From: Rhodovulum sp. PH10
GTDB lineage: Bacteria; Pseudomonadota; Alphaproteobacteria; Rhizobiales; Xanthobacteraceae
DNA length: 58,477 nt
Assembly: GCF_000293785.1 (NCBI RefSeq)
Contig: NZ_AKZI01000013.1
Coordinates: 1-58,477 of the forward strand
Direction of reading: 5' to 3'
Part shown: positions 50,412-58,477 of the stretch, one piece after another
How positions within the stretch are numbered: the first letter of the stretch is position 1
Layout of the letters: each line of letters begins with the position of its first letter
Position numbers and translations under genes: made by a program
Notes under the pieces: model-generated
The model's database searches: none
What the model was told of the DNA's origin: nothing
The model's input: the letters and a program-made list of their open reading frames with translations, nothing else

Positions 50412-51751
50412 CGCATCGTGGTCTCGCGCGGGCTCGGCGGGAAGGCGGCGTTGACCTGGGTGCCGCGCATCAGCTCGAGCGCCATGCCGAGCGCCTTGTC
50501 GTCCTTCGCCTCCGGCGGCACGTAGGACTGCGAGCCGGCCTTCTCCTCGCCGTCGCCCTTGAGGTGGCCGCGCAGCGAGGACTCGCCGCGCATCTCGGTG
50601 CGGCCCTTCACCTCGTCCGGCACGTCCTGCAGCACCTCGATGTCGGGCACGATGCCCTTGGCCTGGATCGAGCGGCCGGCCGGCGTGTAGTAGCGGGCGG
50701 TGGTGAGGCGCAGCGCCCCGTTGCCGGCGCCGAGCGGGATGATGGTCTGCACCGATCCCTTGCCGAACGAGCGGGTGCCGATCAGGGTCGCCCGCTTGTG
50801 GTCCTGCAGCGCGCCGGCGACGATCTCCGAGGCCGAGGCCGAGCCGCCATTGATCAGCACGATCACCGGCTTGCCCTTGGTGAGATCGCCCGGACGGGCG
50901 TTGAAGCGCTGGGTCTCGTCGGGGTCGCGGCCGCGGGTCGAGACGATCTCGCCGCGGTCGAGGAAGGCGTCCGACACCGAGATCGCCTGGTCGAGCAGGC
51001 CGCCCGGATTGTTGCGCAGGTCGATGACGTAGCCGCGCAGCTTGTCGGCCGGGATCTGGCTCGAGATGTCGCGGATCGCCTTCTTGAGGCCGTCGGTGGT
51101 CTGCTCGTTGAACTGGGTGATGCGGACATAGCCGACGTCGTCGCCCTCGACCCGCATGCGCACCGAGCGCACCCGGATGATGTCGCGGGTGATGGCGATC
51201 TCCAGCGGCTTGTCGGCGCCCTTGCGCATCACCTTCAGCTTGATGGTGGTGTCGACCGGGCCGCGCATCTTCTCGACCGCCTGGTTCAGGGTCATGCCCT
51301 GCACCGCCTCGCCGTCGAGATGGGTGATCACGTCGTTGGCCATGATGCCGGCCTTGGCGGCCGGGGTGTCGTCGATCGGCGCCACCACCTTGACCAGCCC
51401 GTCCTCCATCGTCACCTCGATGCCGAGCCCGCCGAACTCGCCGCGGGTCTGCACCTGCATGTCCTTGAAGCTCTTCGGATCCATGTAGCTCGAATGGGGA
51501 TCGAGCCCGCTCAGCATGCCGTTGATGGCGGATTCGACGAGCTTCGAATCGTCCGGCTTCTCGACATAGTGCGAGCGCACCCGCTCGAAGATGTCACCGA
51601 ACAAATTGAGCTGGCGGTAGGTGTCCGAGGCGGCCGCGTTGGCGGTCGAGTCGAGAAAGCCCGGCAGCGTGCTCGTCGGCTGCGTGGCGAACGCCGTCAG
51701 GGCGGCGCCGGCGACGGCCCCGAGGAGAATCAGTGAAGTCTTGCGCATCAT
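50405..51751 (-). CDS. ctpA: C-terminal processing peptidase, S41 family
   Basis: Periplasmic serine protease of the CtpA/Prc group, 448 aa. Signal-like start MMRKTSLILLGAVAGAALTA, a helical part (SYMDPKSFKDMQVQTRGEFGG), a PDZ domain (GIEVTMEDGLVKVVAPIDDTPA...GIMANDVITHLDG) and the catalytic domain with the nucleophile Ser in GSASASEIVAGAL and Lys in SFGKGSVQTI. Family members clip periplasmic proteins including peptidoglycan hydrolases; the envC neighbour fits this. Its ATG overlaps the stop of the envC-like gene (ATGA). Confidence 0.95.
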   Translation of the reverse strand: MMRKTSLILLGAVAGAALTAFATQPTSTLPGFLDSTANAAASDTYRQLNLFGDIFERVRSHYVEKPDDSKLVESAINGMLSGLDPHSSYMDPKSFKDMQVQTRGEFGGLGIEVTMEDGLVKVVAPIDDTPAAKAGIMANDVITHLDGEAVQGMTLNQAVEKMRGPVDTTIKLKVMRKGADKPLEIAITRDIIRVRSVRMRVEGDDVGYVRITQFNEQTTDGLKKAIRDISSQIPADKLRGYVIDLRNNPGGLLDQAISVSDAFLDRGEIVSTRGRDPDETQRFNARPGDLTKGKPVIVLINGGSASASEIVAGALQDHKRATLIGTRSFGKGSVQTIIPLGAGNGALRLTTARYYTPAGRSIQAKGIVPDIEVLQDVPDEVKGRTEMRGESSLRGHLKGDGEEKAGSQSYVPPEAKDDKALGMALELMRGTQVNAAFPPSPRETTMRN

Positions 51752-53112
51752 CCGCGGACCTTCTCGCTCTCGTTGGTTGCCCACCAGGGGGACGGATCGA
51801 CCGGTAGGCCGTCCTTTCGGAATTCCACATAGAGAACCGGCTGGGTCGGTGGCGTGGTGGCCATGCCGAACAACGACGTGCCGCCGCCTCCGCCCATCGT
51901 CCCGATCGGCTCTCCGGTCAGGACGAATTGGCCGAGATCGACCGTGATCCGCTCCATGCCCGCCAGCAGAACATGATATCCGCCGCCCGCATTGAGGATC
52001 AAGAGCTGGCCGTAAGAGCGGTAGGGGGCGGCATAGACCACCCAGCCGTCGCACGGCGCGGTGACCTGGGCGCCGGGGCGGGAGGCGATCGACACGCCCT
52101 TCTCGGTGCCGCCGAGCGGGTTCGTCGCGCCGAACTCGCGGGTGCGGGTGCCGTTCACTGGCAGCGGCAGCATGCCCTTGGCGGCGGCGAAGGCGATCGC
52201 CGGCGTCAGCCGGCCGGGATCGTGCAGCGCCGCGAAATCGGCCCGCGAGGGCGCCTCGGCGGCCCGCGAGGCGGGGCCGCCGCGCTCGAGCTTGGCGATC
52301 AAATCCTTGAGATTGTCGGCCTGCAGAGCGAGCTGCAGGGCGCGGCGGCGCGCCGTCTCCAGCTCCTTCTCGACCTCGCCGAGCCGGCGCTGGCGGGCCT
52401 CGACCAGCAGGCCGAGGCGGGAGCGCTCCTCCTCCAGCACGGCGAGGTCGGCGGTGCGCTTGGCCCGCTCGGCGGCGGCCTCGCGGCGCACCCGCACGAG
52501 GTCGGCGAGATCGGTCGCCAGCGCCTCCGCCTCGTGGCGCAGCTCCGGCAGCACGGCGCCGAGCAGGATCGCGGTGTGCACCGACTTCAGCGCGTCCTCG
52601 GGCGACACCAGGAGGGCCGGCGGCGGCCGGCGGCCGAGCCGCTGCAGGGCGGCGAGCACTTGCGCGATCACGTCGCGGCGCGAGTCGAGCGAGCCGTTGA
52701 TGCCCTTCTCGGTCGAATCGAGCAGCTCGAGCCGGGATTCGATCGCCGAGATCGCCTGCTCGGCGTTGCGCACCTTGGCGGCGGAATCGATCATCGCCTG
52801 GTTGAGGTTCTTGCGGTCCTCGGCGAGCCGGTCGATCTCGGTGCGGAGCGCCTTCTCGTCGTCGGCGGCGCGCTTCTGCTCGGCGCGGATCGCCTCGAGC
52901 TCCTTGTTGCGCTGCTCCAGCACGCTCGCCGGCTGGCTCGGCGACGCTTGGCCGGCGTTCTGGGCATGCGCCGCGCCGGCGCCGGCGATCAGGCACACCG
53001 CGGCCGCGCCGAGCGCCGCCGCGACGAGGCGCGCGGGAGCGCGGCACGCGGGGACCGCCGCCCGCGCGAGGATCGCGGGCACGCCCGTGCGAAACGGTGA
53101 GTTCGACGCCAT
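51748..53112 (-). CDS. EnvC-like murein hydrolase activator with degenerate LytM domain
   Basis: 454 aa. Signal peptide (about 20-50, ending AAHAQ), a long coiled coil (about 60-290) and a C-terminal M23/LytM domain. The zinc ligands of active M23 enzymes are missing: the HxGxD region reads TEKGVSIA and the later HLS-type His is Gly385 (YHVLLAGM). That is the pattern of EnvC, which activates amidases instead of cutting murein itself. ATG 53112 begins the signal; ATG 53208 upstream is possible. Overlaps ctpA by four bases. Confidence 0.9.
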   Translation of the reverse strand: MASNSPFRTGVPAILARAAVPACRAPARLVAAALGAAAVCLIAGAGAAHAQNAGQASPSQPASVLEQRNKELEAIRAEQKRAADDEKALRTEIDRLAEDRKNLNQAMIDSAAKVRNAEQAISAIESRLELLDSTEKGINGSLDSRRDVIAQVLAALQRLGRRPPPALLVSPEDALKSVHTAILLGAVLPELRHEAEALATDLADLVRVRREAAAERAKRTADLAVLEEERSRLGLLVEARQRRLGEVEKELETARRRALQLALQADNLKDLIAKLERGGPASRAAEAPSRADFAALHDPGRLTPAIAFAAAKGMLPLPVNGTRTREFGATNPLGGTEKGVSIASRPGAQVTAPCDGWVVYAAPYRSYGQLLILNAGGGYHVLLAGMERITVDLGQFVLTGEPIGTMGGGGGTSLFGMATTPPTQPVLYVEFRKDGLPVDPSPWWATNESEKVRG

Positions 53113-53285
53113 CGAGTCGCGCAAGAAGCCCAGTGAACGAGTATTCGGAGGAGCGCAGCCGTAGCGGCGGATTGGGGCAGCTTCGCGTCTCGCGACCGGC
53201 GCCGACATGAAATAACCGTCATCCGCCGAAGCACCGGATCCGCCGAACCGCCCGCCGCCGCCGGTAACGCCGGCGGGGTGAGCCG

Positions 53286-53768
53286 TCAGCCGCGGTGGTA
53301 GGGGTGGCCCGAGAGAATGGTCACGGCGCGATAGAGCTGCTCGAGCAGCATCACCCGCACCAGCTGGTGCGGCCAGGTGGCGGCGCCGAACGAGAGCCTC
53401 GCATCGGCGCGCCGCTCGATCTCGGCGCCGATCCCGTCGGCCCCGCCGATCACCAGGGCGACCGCCTCGCGGCCGCCGTCGCGCCACGCCCGCAGCTTGC
53501 CCGCGATCGATTCGCTCGACAGATTCTCGCCGCGCGGGTCGAGCAGCACGGTGACGGCGCCGTCCGGAATCAGGTTGGCGAGGGCGATCGCCTCCTCGAG
53601 CTTGCGCCGCTCGGCGTCGCGCGCCGGGCTGTCCTTGACCTCGAGCAGCTCGACGCCGCGCAGCCCGATGCCGCCGCCCGCCTTGACCAGCCGGTCGAGA
53701 TAGCGGTCGGCGAGCTCGCGCTCGGCGCCCGCCTTCATGCGGCCGACGGCGGCGACCAGGATGCGCAC
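53286..53768 (-). CDS. rlmH: 23S rRNA (pseudouridine-1915 N3)-methyltransferase
   Basis: SPOUT methyltransferase acting on helix 69 of the large-subunit rRNA (EC 2.1.1.177). 160 aa from a GTG start (VRILVAAVGRMK), the usual family length; an open extension upstream is low-complexity and lacks a site. SAM-knot features LDPRGENLSSESIA, LVIGGADGIG and the terminal EQLYRAVTILSGHPYHRG are intact. Lies 17 bases after the rsfS stop, so it is co-transcribed. Confidence 0.96.
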   Translation of the reverse strand: MRILVAAVGRMKAGAERELADRYLDRLVKAGGGIGLRGVELLEVKDSPARDAERRKLEEAIALANLIPDGAVTVLLDPRGENLSSESIAGKLRAWRDGGREAVALVIGGADGIGAEIERRADARLSFGAATWPHQLVRVMLLEQLYRAVTILSGHPYHRG

Positions 53769-53782
53769 GGGCCGGTCCGCCG

Positions 53783-54403
53783 TCAGGAGGCGTGGCGCTC
53801 GGAGGCGTGGCGCTCGCCCGCCTCTCGTCCCGCCCACATCTTCTCGAGGTTGTAGAAGCTGCGGACCTCCGGGCGGAAGACGTGGACGATCACGTCGCCG
53901 GCATCGATCAGCACCCAGTCGCAGTGCGGCATGCCCTCGACCTTGACCGTGAGGCCGGCGGAGTCGAGGTCCTCGACCACCCGGTCGGCGATCGAGCCGA
54001 CATGACGGTTCGAGCGGCCGCTGGTCACCACCATGGCGTCGGCGAAGGCGGATTTGGCGCGCAGATCGATGGTCGCGGTGTCCTCGGCCTTCATGTCGTC
54101 GAGGCGGGCGAGCACGAGGCGCAGCGTCTCGTCGGTGTCGGGAAGCGTTTTCGCGACGCTTTTCCCGCCGGCGGATGCACCGTTCGTGGATGCGCCGTTC
54201 GTGGTGGCGGGGGTCGCGAGAGGCCCGGGAGCGGGCTGCGCGGCGCCGGGGCGCGAGGCGGCGGCGGAGCGTGCAGCGGACGGCACCTTCGAGACCTTCG
54301 AGGCGGTGGCGGACCGGGTTGCGGACGTTTCGGGTGCGCTCGCCCGCGAGCGTGCTGTCGTCGTCAGGGGACCTTCCTTCCGGCTCGTGTACGCCCCGGG
54401 CAC
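53783..54403 (-). CDS. rsfS: Ribosomal silencing factor RsfS with extended ends
   Basis: Binds ribosomal protein uL14 and blocks subunit joining in poor growth conditions. The core domain (about residues 90-195) has LARLDDMKAEDTATIDLR, ADAMVVTSGRSNRHV and CDWVLIDAGDVIVHVFRPEVR. A 75-90-residue Ala/Ser/Thr/Gly-rich leader precedes it, and the C-terminus ends in ERHASERHAS, encoded by two identical 15-bp repeats. The start is unclear: GTG 54403 is listed; a CTG at 54367 has the best ribosome-binding site (GGAAGGAAGG) and a GTG at 54286 gives a shorter protein. Confidence 0.92.
   Translation of the reverse strand: MPGAYTSRKEGPLTTTARSRASAPETSATRSATASKVSKVPSAARSAAASRPGAAQPAPGPLATPATTNGASTNGASAGGKSVAKTLPDTDETLRLVLARLDDMKAEDTATIDLRAKSAFADAMVVTSGRSNRHVGSIADRVVEDLDSAGLTVKVEGMPHCDWVLIDAGDVIVHVFRPEVRSFYNLEKMWAGREAGERHASERHAS
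53786..53815 (-). repeat. In-frame 15-bp duplication at the rsfS 3' end
   Basis: Two perfect copies of GGAGGCGTGGCGCTC directly before the stop codon; each adds ERHAS. Confidence 0.9.
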
Positions 54404-54469
54404 CGCGCTCGGGAGCGAATCACAGGGTACACGGTCGATATTGAAGATAAGTGGCCGCGCGCGGCCGAT

Positions 54470-55303
54470 TCAACCACCCCCGATGCGCTGCCGGAGCTTT
54501 CTTTCGCCGGCGTGGCGCGGACGCTCCATCTCGTCGTCGCCCGGCGCGTGCGGCATCGCCTCGTGCGGCATCGTCTCGTGGGCCGGCGCGCCGAGCGGGT
54601 TCGCGCCGTCGTGGTGCGCGTCGGCCGACGTGTCGGCCGCGGGCTCGACCCGGCGCCGCGCCCGCAGCATGGTCGAGGAGAGCGGCGACTTCAGCCCGTG
54701 CAGGAAGACCCAGGCGGGCGGCCGGCGGCTCGGCAGCAGCGACGCCTTGTGCTCGGGCAGCCGGGCATGGGCGAGCGCCTTGCCGGCGGCGCCGGCGCCC
54801 GCATAGAGGCTCGGCCCCAGCCGGTCGACCACCACGATCGGCACCGCCTCGGCGATGCCGCGCCAGTTGTTCCAGCGGTGGAAGTGGCGGAGATTGTCCG
54901 CCCCCATGATCCACACGAAGCGCACCCCGGCGCAGCGCGTGACCAGATAGCGGATGGTGTCGTAGCTGTAGCGCACGCCGATCTCGGCCTCGAAGCCGGT
55001 GACGTCGATGCGCGGGTGATGGGCGAGCGCGCGGGCGGCGGCGATCCGCTCGGCGAGCGGGGCGAGGCCGGCGGTGTCCTTGAGCGGATTGCCGGGGGTC
55101 ACCAGCCACCACACGCGGTCGAGGCCGAGCCGGCGCATCGCCAGCAGCGAGGCGGCGAGATGCGCTTCGTGCGGCGGATCGAAGGTGCCGCCGAACAGGC
55201 CGATGCGCATGCCGGGAGCATAGGGCGGGACGCGGACGTCGCGGCCGCGGAGCGCCACGCCCTTCGCCGGAGCGGGCCGGGCCGAATGGTACGCCATGGG
55301 CAT
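54470..55303 (-). CDS. nadD: Nicotinate-nucleotide adenylyltransferase
   Basis: Joins nicotinate mononucleotide and ATP into deamido-NAD (EC 2.7.7.18). The nucleotidyltransferase start MRIGLFGGTFDPPHEAH (GGTFDPPH with the catalytic HxxH), VWWLVTPGNPLK, IRYLVTRCAG, FVWIMGADNL and SSTMLRAR are present. About 70 extra residues at the C-terminus are low complexity and include an in-frame 15-bp duplication (TMPHEAMPHA). ATG 55303 is chosen because relatives have a PP(Y/H)APG stretch before MRIG; ATG 55210 at MRIG itself is the alternative. Lies 56 bases after proA. Confidence 0.93.
   Translation of the reverse strand: MPMAYHSARPAPAKGVALRGRDVRVPPYAPGMRIGLFGGTFDPPHEAHLAASLLAMRRLGLDRVWWLVTPGNPLKDTAGLAPLAERIAAARALAHHPRIDVTGFEAEIGVRYSYDTIRYLVTRCAGVRFVWIMGADNLRHFHRWNNWRGIAEAVPIVVVDRLGPSLYAGAGAAGKALAHARLPEHKASLLPSRRPPAWVFLHGLKSPLSSTMLRARRRVEPAADTSADAHHDGANPLGAPAHETMPHEAMPHAPGDDEMERPRHAGERKLRQRIGGG
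54548..54577 (-). repeat. In-frame 15-bp duplication in the nadD 3' region
   Basis: GTGCGGCATCGCCTC followed by GTGCGGCATCGTCTC (one mismatch), encoding two MPHEA/MPHA-like units near the NadD C-terminus. Confidence 0.8.
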
Positions 55304-55359
55304 GAAGGTCGAGGATCCCTCCGGCTCCGCTGGGTCCTCCCGGACGGGAGGGGGCGACC

Positions 55360-56661
55360 TTATGGACGGGTCTGGCCCGCGCCGCGGATGCGGTACTTGA
55401 ACGTGGTGAGTTGCTCGACCCCGACCGGGCCGCGCGCGTGCAGCCGGCCGGTGGCGATGCCGATCTCGGCGCCGAACCCGAACTCGCCGCCGTCGGCGAA
55501 CTGGGTCGACACGTTGTGCCCGACGATGGCGGAATCGACGCCCGCGAGGAAGCGTTCCGCCGCCGCCGGATCGTCGGTGACGATCGCGTCGGTGTGGTGC
55601 GAGCCGAAATGCTCGACATGGGCGATCGCCTCGTCGACCCCGTCGACCACCCGCACCGCGATGATCGCGTCGAGATACTCGGTGCCCCAGTCCTCGAGCG
55701 TCGCCGGCTTCACGCGGGAATCCACGGCCTGCGTCTCGGCGTCGCCGCGCACCTCGCAGCCGGCGTCGAGCAGCATCTTCACCAGCGGCGCGAGATGGGT
55801 CGCAGCGACCGCGCGGTCGACCAGCAGCGTCTCGGCCGCGCCGCAGATGCCGGTGCGCCTCAGCTTGGCGTTGCGCACGATCGACAGGGCCATCTCCAGG
55901 TCGGCGCCGCGGTCGACATAGACGTGGCAGTTGCCGTCGAGATGCGAGAAGGTCGGCACCCGCGCCTCGGCCTGCACGCGGGCGACCAGATCCTTGCCGC
56001 CGCGCGGCACCAGCACGTCGATATTGCCGTCGAGGCCGGCCAGCATCATGCCGACCGCACCGCGGTCGCGGGTCGGGACGAGCTGGATCGAGGCCTCCGG
56101 CAGGTCGCCGGAATGCAAGCCCTCGACCATCGCCGCGTGGATCGCGCGGGCCGAGCGAAAGCTGTCGGAGCCGCCGCGCAGGATCACCGCGTTGCCGGCC
56201 TTGAGGCACAGCGCGCCGGCGTCGGCGGTGACGTTGGGCCGGCTCTCGTAGACCACGCCGATCACCCCGAGCGGCACCCGGACGCGCTCGATGCGCATGC
56301 CGTTCGGCCGCGTCCAGGCGTCCATCACCGTGCCGACCGGGTCGCGCAGGGCGGCGACCGCGGCGACGCCGTCGGCGATCGCGGCGATCCGCTTGTCGTC
56401 GAGCTTCAGGCGGTCGAGCAGCGCGGTGGTGACGCCGCGCGAGCGCGCTTCCGTCACGTCCTCGGCATTGGCGGCCAGGATGTCCGGCGCGGCGGCGCGG
56501 ATCGCCTCCGCCATGCCGGTCAAGGCCTCGTCCTTCTCGGCGGTGGTGGCGACGGAGAGCGCACGCGCGGCCTCCCGCGCCCTGCGACCGATCTGGTCCA
56601 TCACGGTCGCCAGGTCGGTGCGGCTGCTCACGGTGGTCAAAGATGCGTTCATCGCCGACAT
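55360..56661 (-). CDS. proA: Glutamate-5-semialdehyde dehydrogenase
   Basis: Second step of proline synthesis, reducing gamma-glutamyl phosphate with NADPH (EC 1.2.1.41). 433 aa with [44 protein letters not shown], the catalytic Cys in [15 protein letters not shown] and the C-terminal [21 protein letters not shown]. The start MSAMNASL is chosen with AAGG about eight bases upstream; a second Met follows three codons later. No proB in view; it would be expected beyond the window or elsewhere. Confidence 0.97.
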   Translation of the reverse strand: MSAMNASLTTVSSRTDLATVMDQIGRRAREAARALSVATTAEKDEALTGMAEAIRAAAPDILAANAEDVTEARSRGVTTALLDRLKLDDKRIAAIADGVAAVAALRDPVGTVMDAWTRPNGMRIERVRVPLGVIGVVYESRPNVTADAGALCLKAGNAVILRGGSDSFRSARAIHAAMVEGLHSGDLPEASIQLVPTRDRGAVGMMLAGLDGNIDVLVPRGGKDLVARVQAEARVPTFSHLDGNCHVYVDRGADLEMALSIVRNAKLRRTGICGAAETLLVDRAVAATHLAPLVKMLLDAGCEVRGDAETQAVDSRVKPATLEDWGTEYLDAIIAVRVVDGVDEAIAHVEHFGSHHTDAIVTDDPAAAERFLAGVDSAIVGHNVSTQFADGGEFGFGAEIGIATGRLHARGPVGVEQLTTFKYRIRGAGQTRP

Positions 56662-56924
56662 GCCCTTGTCACGCCTCCTTCCTAGCATGGCACAGGGCCG
56701 CCTGCGAAGCCGCCGGACGGTCCGCCTGTCGCGGGGCTGGGGGGCGTTTCCGACGGACCACCTCGCCCGATCGGACGACCCGACACGGCGAGAACCGTAT
56801 CGGGATGGGCCCGCGTGAGGGGGCGAGGCCGGCGAAGGCCGCGCCCACCGGCGCCGGGCGGTCTGTCGTCGGTCGGCCGCACCTCGTGAAAGACCCGCGC
56901 CACCACGAAAGTTCCCGAGTCGCC

Positions 56925-57203
56925 ATGACCCGCCGTCGCACCCCCGACACCACCGATCCTTTGCCCGACGATTTGCCCGCTGTCGCCCGTCCGAAAGACG
57001 GTGACGCCGCGGCGGCCTTGCCGCGCCGCTTCCCGGTCGGAACCCGGCTGGTGGTGGAGGGCGAGCCCGACCCGCACGGCGTGCTGCGCATCGTCCAGCG
57101 CTATCTCGTGATGCCGAACGGCCGCCGCTTCGACCTGCCGCCGCGTCCGGGCAGCGACCGCCGGCCGCGCGTCGCCCGCAAGCGGGCGTCGGCGCAGGGC
57201 TGA
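56925..57203 (+). CDS. Small basic protein of unknown function (92 aa)
   Basis: Not assigned to a named family. A disordered Pro/Asp/Arg-rich start leads to a compact-looking core: [22 protein letters not shown], then [18 protein letters not shown], and a basic tail [14 protein letters not shown]. The core pattern (PVGT..VVEGE...R.....P.GRR.DLP) looks evolutionarily constrained and reads like a small beta-rich domain. It diverges from proA across 263 bases with no clear promoter. No strong ribosome-binding site; an upstream open frame is not supported. Confidence 0.6.
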   Translation: MTRRRTPDTTDPLPDDLPAVARPKDGDAAAALPRRFPVGTRLVVEGEPDPHGVLRIVQRYLVMPNGRRFDLPPRPGSDRRPRVARKRASAQG

Positions 57204-57211
57204 CCCTGCAC

Positions 57212-57267
57212 CGTCGTCTCGCCCCGCCGTCGTCTCGTGCCGTCGTCTCGCGCCGTCGTCGTGGTGC
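57212..57267. repeat. 13-bp tandem repeat x4 after the 56925 gene
   Basis: Four units of the CGTCGTCTCGTGC type (one lengthened to 16 bases, the last degenerate) starting eight bases after the stop codon. Remaining gap to 57403 has no other feature apart from AAAGGA before the next start. Confidence 0.78.
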
Positions 57268-57403
57268 GGCGCCGGAGCGACAGGCGGCGGAATCGGCCGC
57301 TCGACACGGGCAGGGACGAAGAATCCTGCCCGAACCACGCCGCATTGGCCTGACATGCGTCGGCGGAACCGGGTCGCGCTCGGCCCGGGCCGAAAGGACG
57401 CCG

Positions 57404-58432
57404 ATGACCCGACCGCTCTCCTCGCCCGCCGCCGTCCGACGGCTCCGCGCCTTCCGTTTTTCCGCGCCCCGCCTTCTGCGCCGGTCGGCGTTGCCGGCGC
57501 TGGTGCTCGCCGCCGCGCTGACGCTCGCGACCCCGCTCCGGGCGGCCGAGCCGGTCTATCCGACCGGCATGCATGTCGGGCTGGTGCCGATCGCCGGGCT
57601 CGCGCCGTCGGACAAATTCCCCGGCTTCGAGGATCGCGACGCCGACGCCTCCGTGCTGGTGCTGGAGGTGGTCGGCCCGACCCCCGAGCAGAACGCCGCC
57701 CAGATCGGGGCCGAGCGGATCCGCAAGCAGGGCATCACCGAGGATTTGCGCGAGACGCTGAAGCTCTCGACCGGCGAGGCGACCCTGGTGGCCGGCCGGC
57801 AGGAGGCCGAGGGCACCAAGGTCCGCAAATGGATTCTGCTGGCGCCGATCCGCGACAAGGCGAGCGCATTGATCGTCGTGCAGGCGCCGCCGTCGTCCGA
57901 CGCCTATACCGACGCTTCGGTGAAGGCGATGCTCGCCTCGTTCGTGGTGCGCGAGACGGTGCCGGTCGAGGAGCAGCTCCGCCTGCTGCCGATCCGGCTC
58001 GGCGACCTGTCGGGCCTGCGGCCGGTCCGGGTGCTCGGCAACAGCGGGGCGATGCTGACCGACGGCCCGAAGGACACCGCCGACCCGACCGAGCAGCCGC
58101 TCCTGATCGTCACGGTCGGCCGCGGCGGCCCGGAGGAGCGGCGCGCCCGCGACGTTTTCGCCCGGAACCTCCTGGCCGGGTTCGGCGGCTACAAGGACGT
58201 GCGGATCGTCAATTCCGAGCTGTTGCGGCTCGGCGGTGGCCCGGCCGACACCCACCAGCTGATGGCCGAGGGCAAGGACCCCAAGACCGACGAGACGATC
58301 AAGATCGTCCAGTGGCTGCGGTTCGGCTCGGGGGCCTATGTGCGGCTGCTCGGCGTCGCCAAGGACGACGCCTGGCGCGACGCGTTTCCGCGCTTCCGCG
58401 CCGTGCGCGACGGCATCGCCCCCAAGGAGTGA
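57404..58432 (+). CDS. Exported protein of unknown function (342 aa)
   Basis: Not recognised. A long basic N-region (1-27), a hydrophobic core and a signal cleavage site near TPLRAAE (about residue 48) point to Sec export. The mature part begins [33 protein letters not shown] and alternates strands and helices in what look like two related halves: [11 protein letters not shown]... in the first, [11 protein letters not shown]... in the second. [19 protein letters not shown] stretch suggests a small alpha/beta domain. No catalytic motif or cysteine is visible. AAAGGA lies just before the ATG. The window ends 45 bases after its stop. Confidence 0.82.
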   Translation: MTRPLSSPAAVRRLRAFRFSAPRLLRRSALPALVLAAALTLATPLRAAEPVYPTGMHVGLVPIAGLAPSDKFPGFEDRDADASVLVLEVVGPTPEQNAAQIGAERIRKQGITEDLRETLKLSTGEATLVAGRQEAEGTKVRKWILLAPIRDKASALIVVQAPPSSDAYTDASVKAMLASFVVRETVPVEEQLRLLPIRLGDLSGLRPVRVLGNSGAMLTDGPKDTADPTEQPLLIVTVGRGGPEERRARDVFARNLLAGFGGYKDVRIVNSELLRLGGGPADTHQLMAEGKDPKTDETIKIVQWLRFGSGAYVRLLGVAKDDAWRDAFPRFRAVRDGIAPKE

Positions 58433-58477
58433 GAGCCCGTTTGGAAACTCGGACGCGGGCTGCGTTGCGGCGCGAAC

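Overview
This 58.5 kb window is very GC-rich chromosomal DNA from an alphaproteobacterium, most probably Hyphomicrobiales (Rhizobiales). The evidence is the split F1-only ATP synthase operon atpHAGDC with no F0 genes alongside it, the block proA-nadD-rsfS-rlmH-envC-ctpA-yibQ-rppH, a homospermidine synthase, and the mtgA-rpmF pair. The species cannot be named from the sequence. No rRNA, tRNA, insertion sequence, prophage or CRISPR array was found. Coding is dense, and several genes start with GTG (atpH, glgA, rlmH, the HAMP/PAS sensor, the SLC13 permease, YibQ).

Layout. 1-12.8 kb: polA, a lipoprotein patatin, a NhaD/ArsB-type antiporter overlapping tail to tail with an L-2-hydroxyglutarate oxidase, clpB, homospermidine synthase and a tiny lipoprotein. 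12.8-18 kb: a periplasmic alpha-carbonic anhydrase and a sulfonate/nitrate/taurine-type ABC importer diverging from metZ across a spacer with a 12-bp palindrome. 18-19.4 kb: a repeat-rich spacer enclosing one small unknown gene. 19.4-26 kb: a PRC-barrel protein, SLC13 permease, SemiSWEET, small membrane protein, rpmF, mtgA and a CPA1 antiporter. 26.04-26.96 kb: an AT-richer two-gene islet with a Panacea (DUF4065) antitoxin gene overlapping a gene for a two-helix membrane protein. 27-31.5 kb: glgP-glgC-glgA. 32-36 kb: an RlpA-like protein, cytochrome c, NnrS and a GT4 glycosyltransferase. 36.5-42.4 kb: atpHAG-(coiled-coil gene)-ohr-atpDC. 42.5-48.7 kb: a HAMP/PAS sensor without output domain, a YjgC/YjgD-type formate dehydrogenase pair and rppH. 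48.9-58.4 kb: yibQ-like, ctpA, envC-like, rlmH, rsfS, nadD and proA on the minus strand, then two plus-strand genes of unknown function.

Three things stand out. (1) The Panacea/two-TM islet looks like a toxin-antitoxin or abortive-infection module and is the best candidate for an accessory system. (2) Short tandem repeats with units of 13-16 bp, a different sequence at each site, recur at gene borders all along the window. At several genes (SemiSWEET, RsfS, NadD) 15-bp copies have entered the reading frame and altered the C-terminus. (3) PolA keeps intact 5'-nuclease and polymerase motifs but has lost two of the acidic residues of the 3'-5' proofreading site. Smaller oddities are an ATP synthase operon interrupted by a peroxide-resistance gene, a sensor protein with no output module, and an EnvC-like protein with a dead LytM site.
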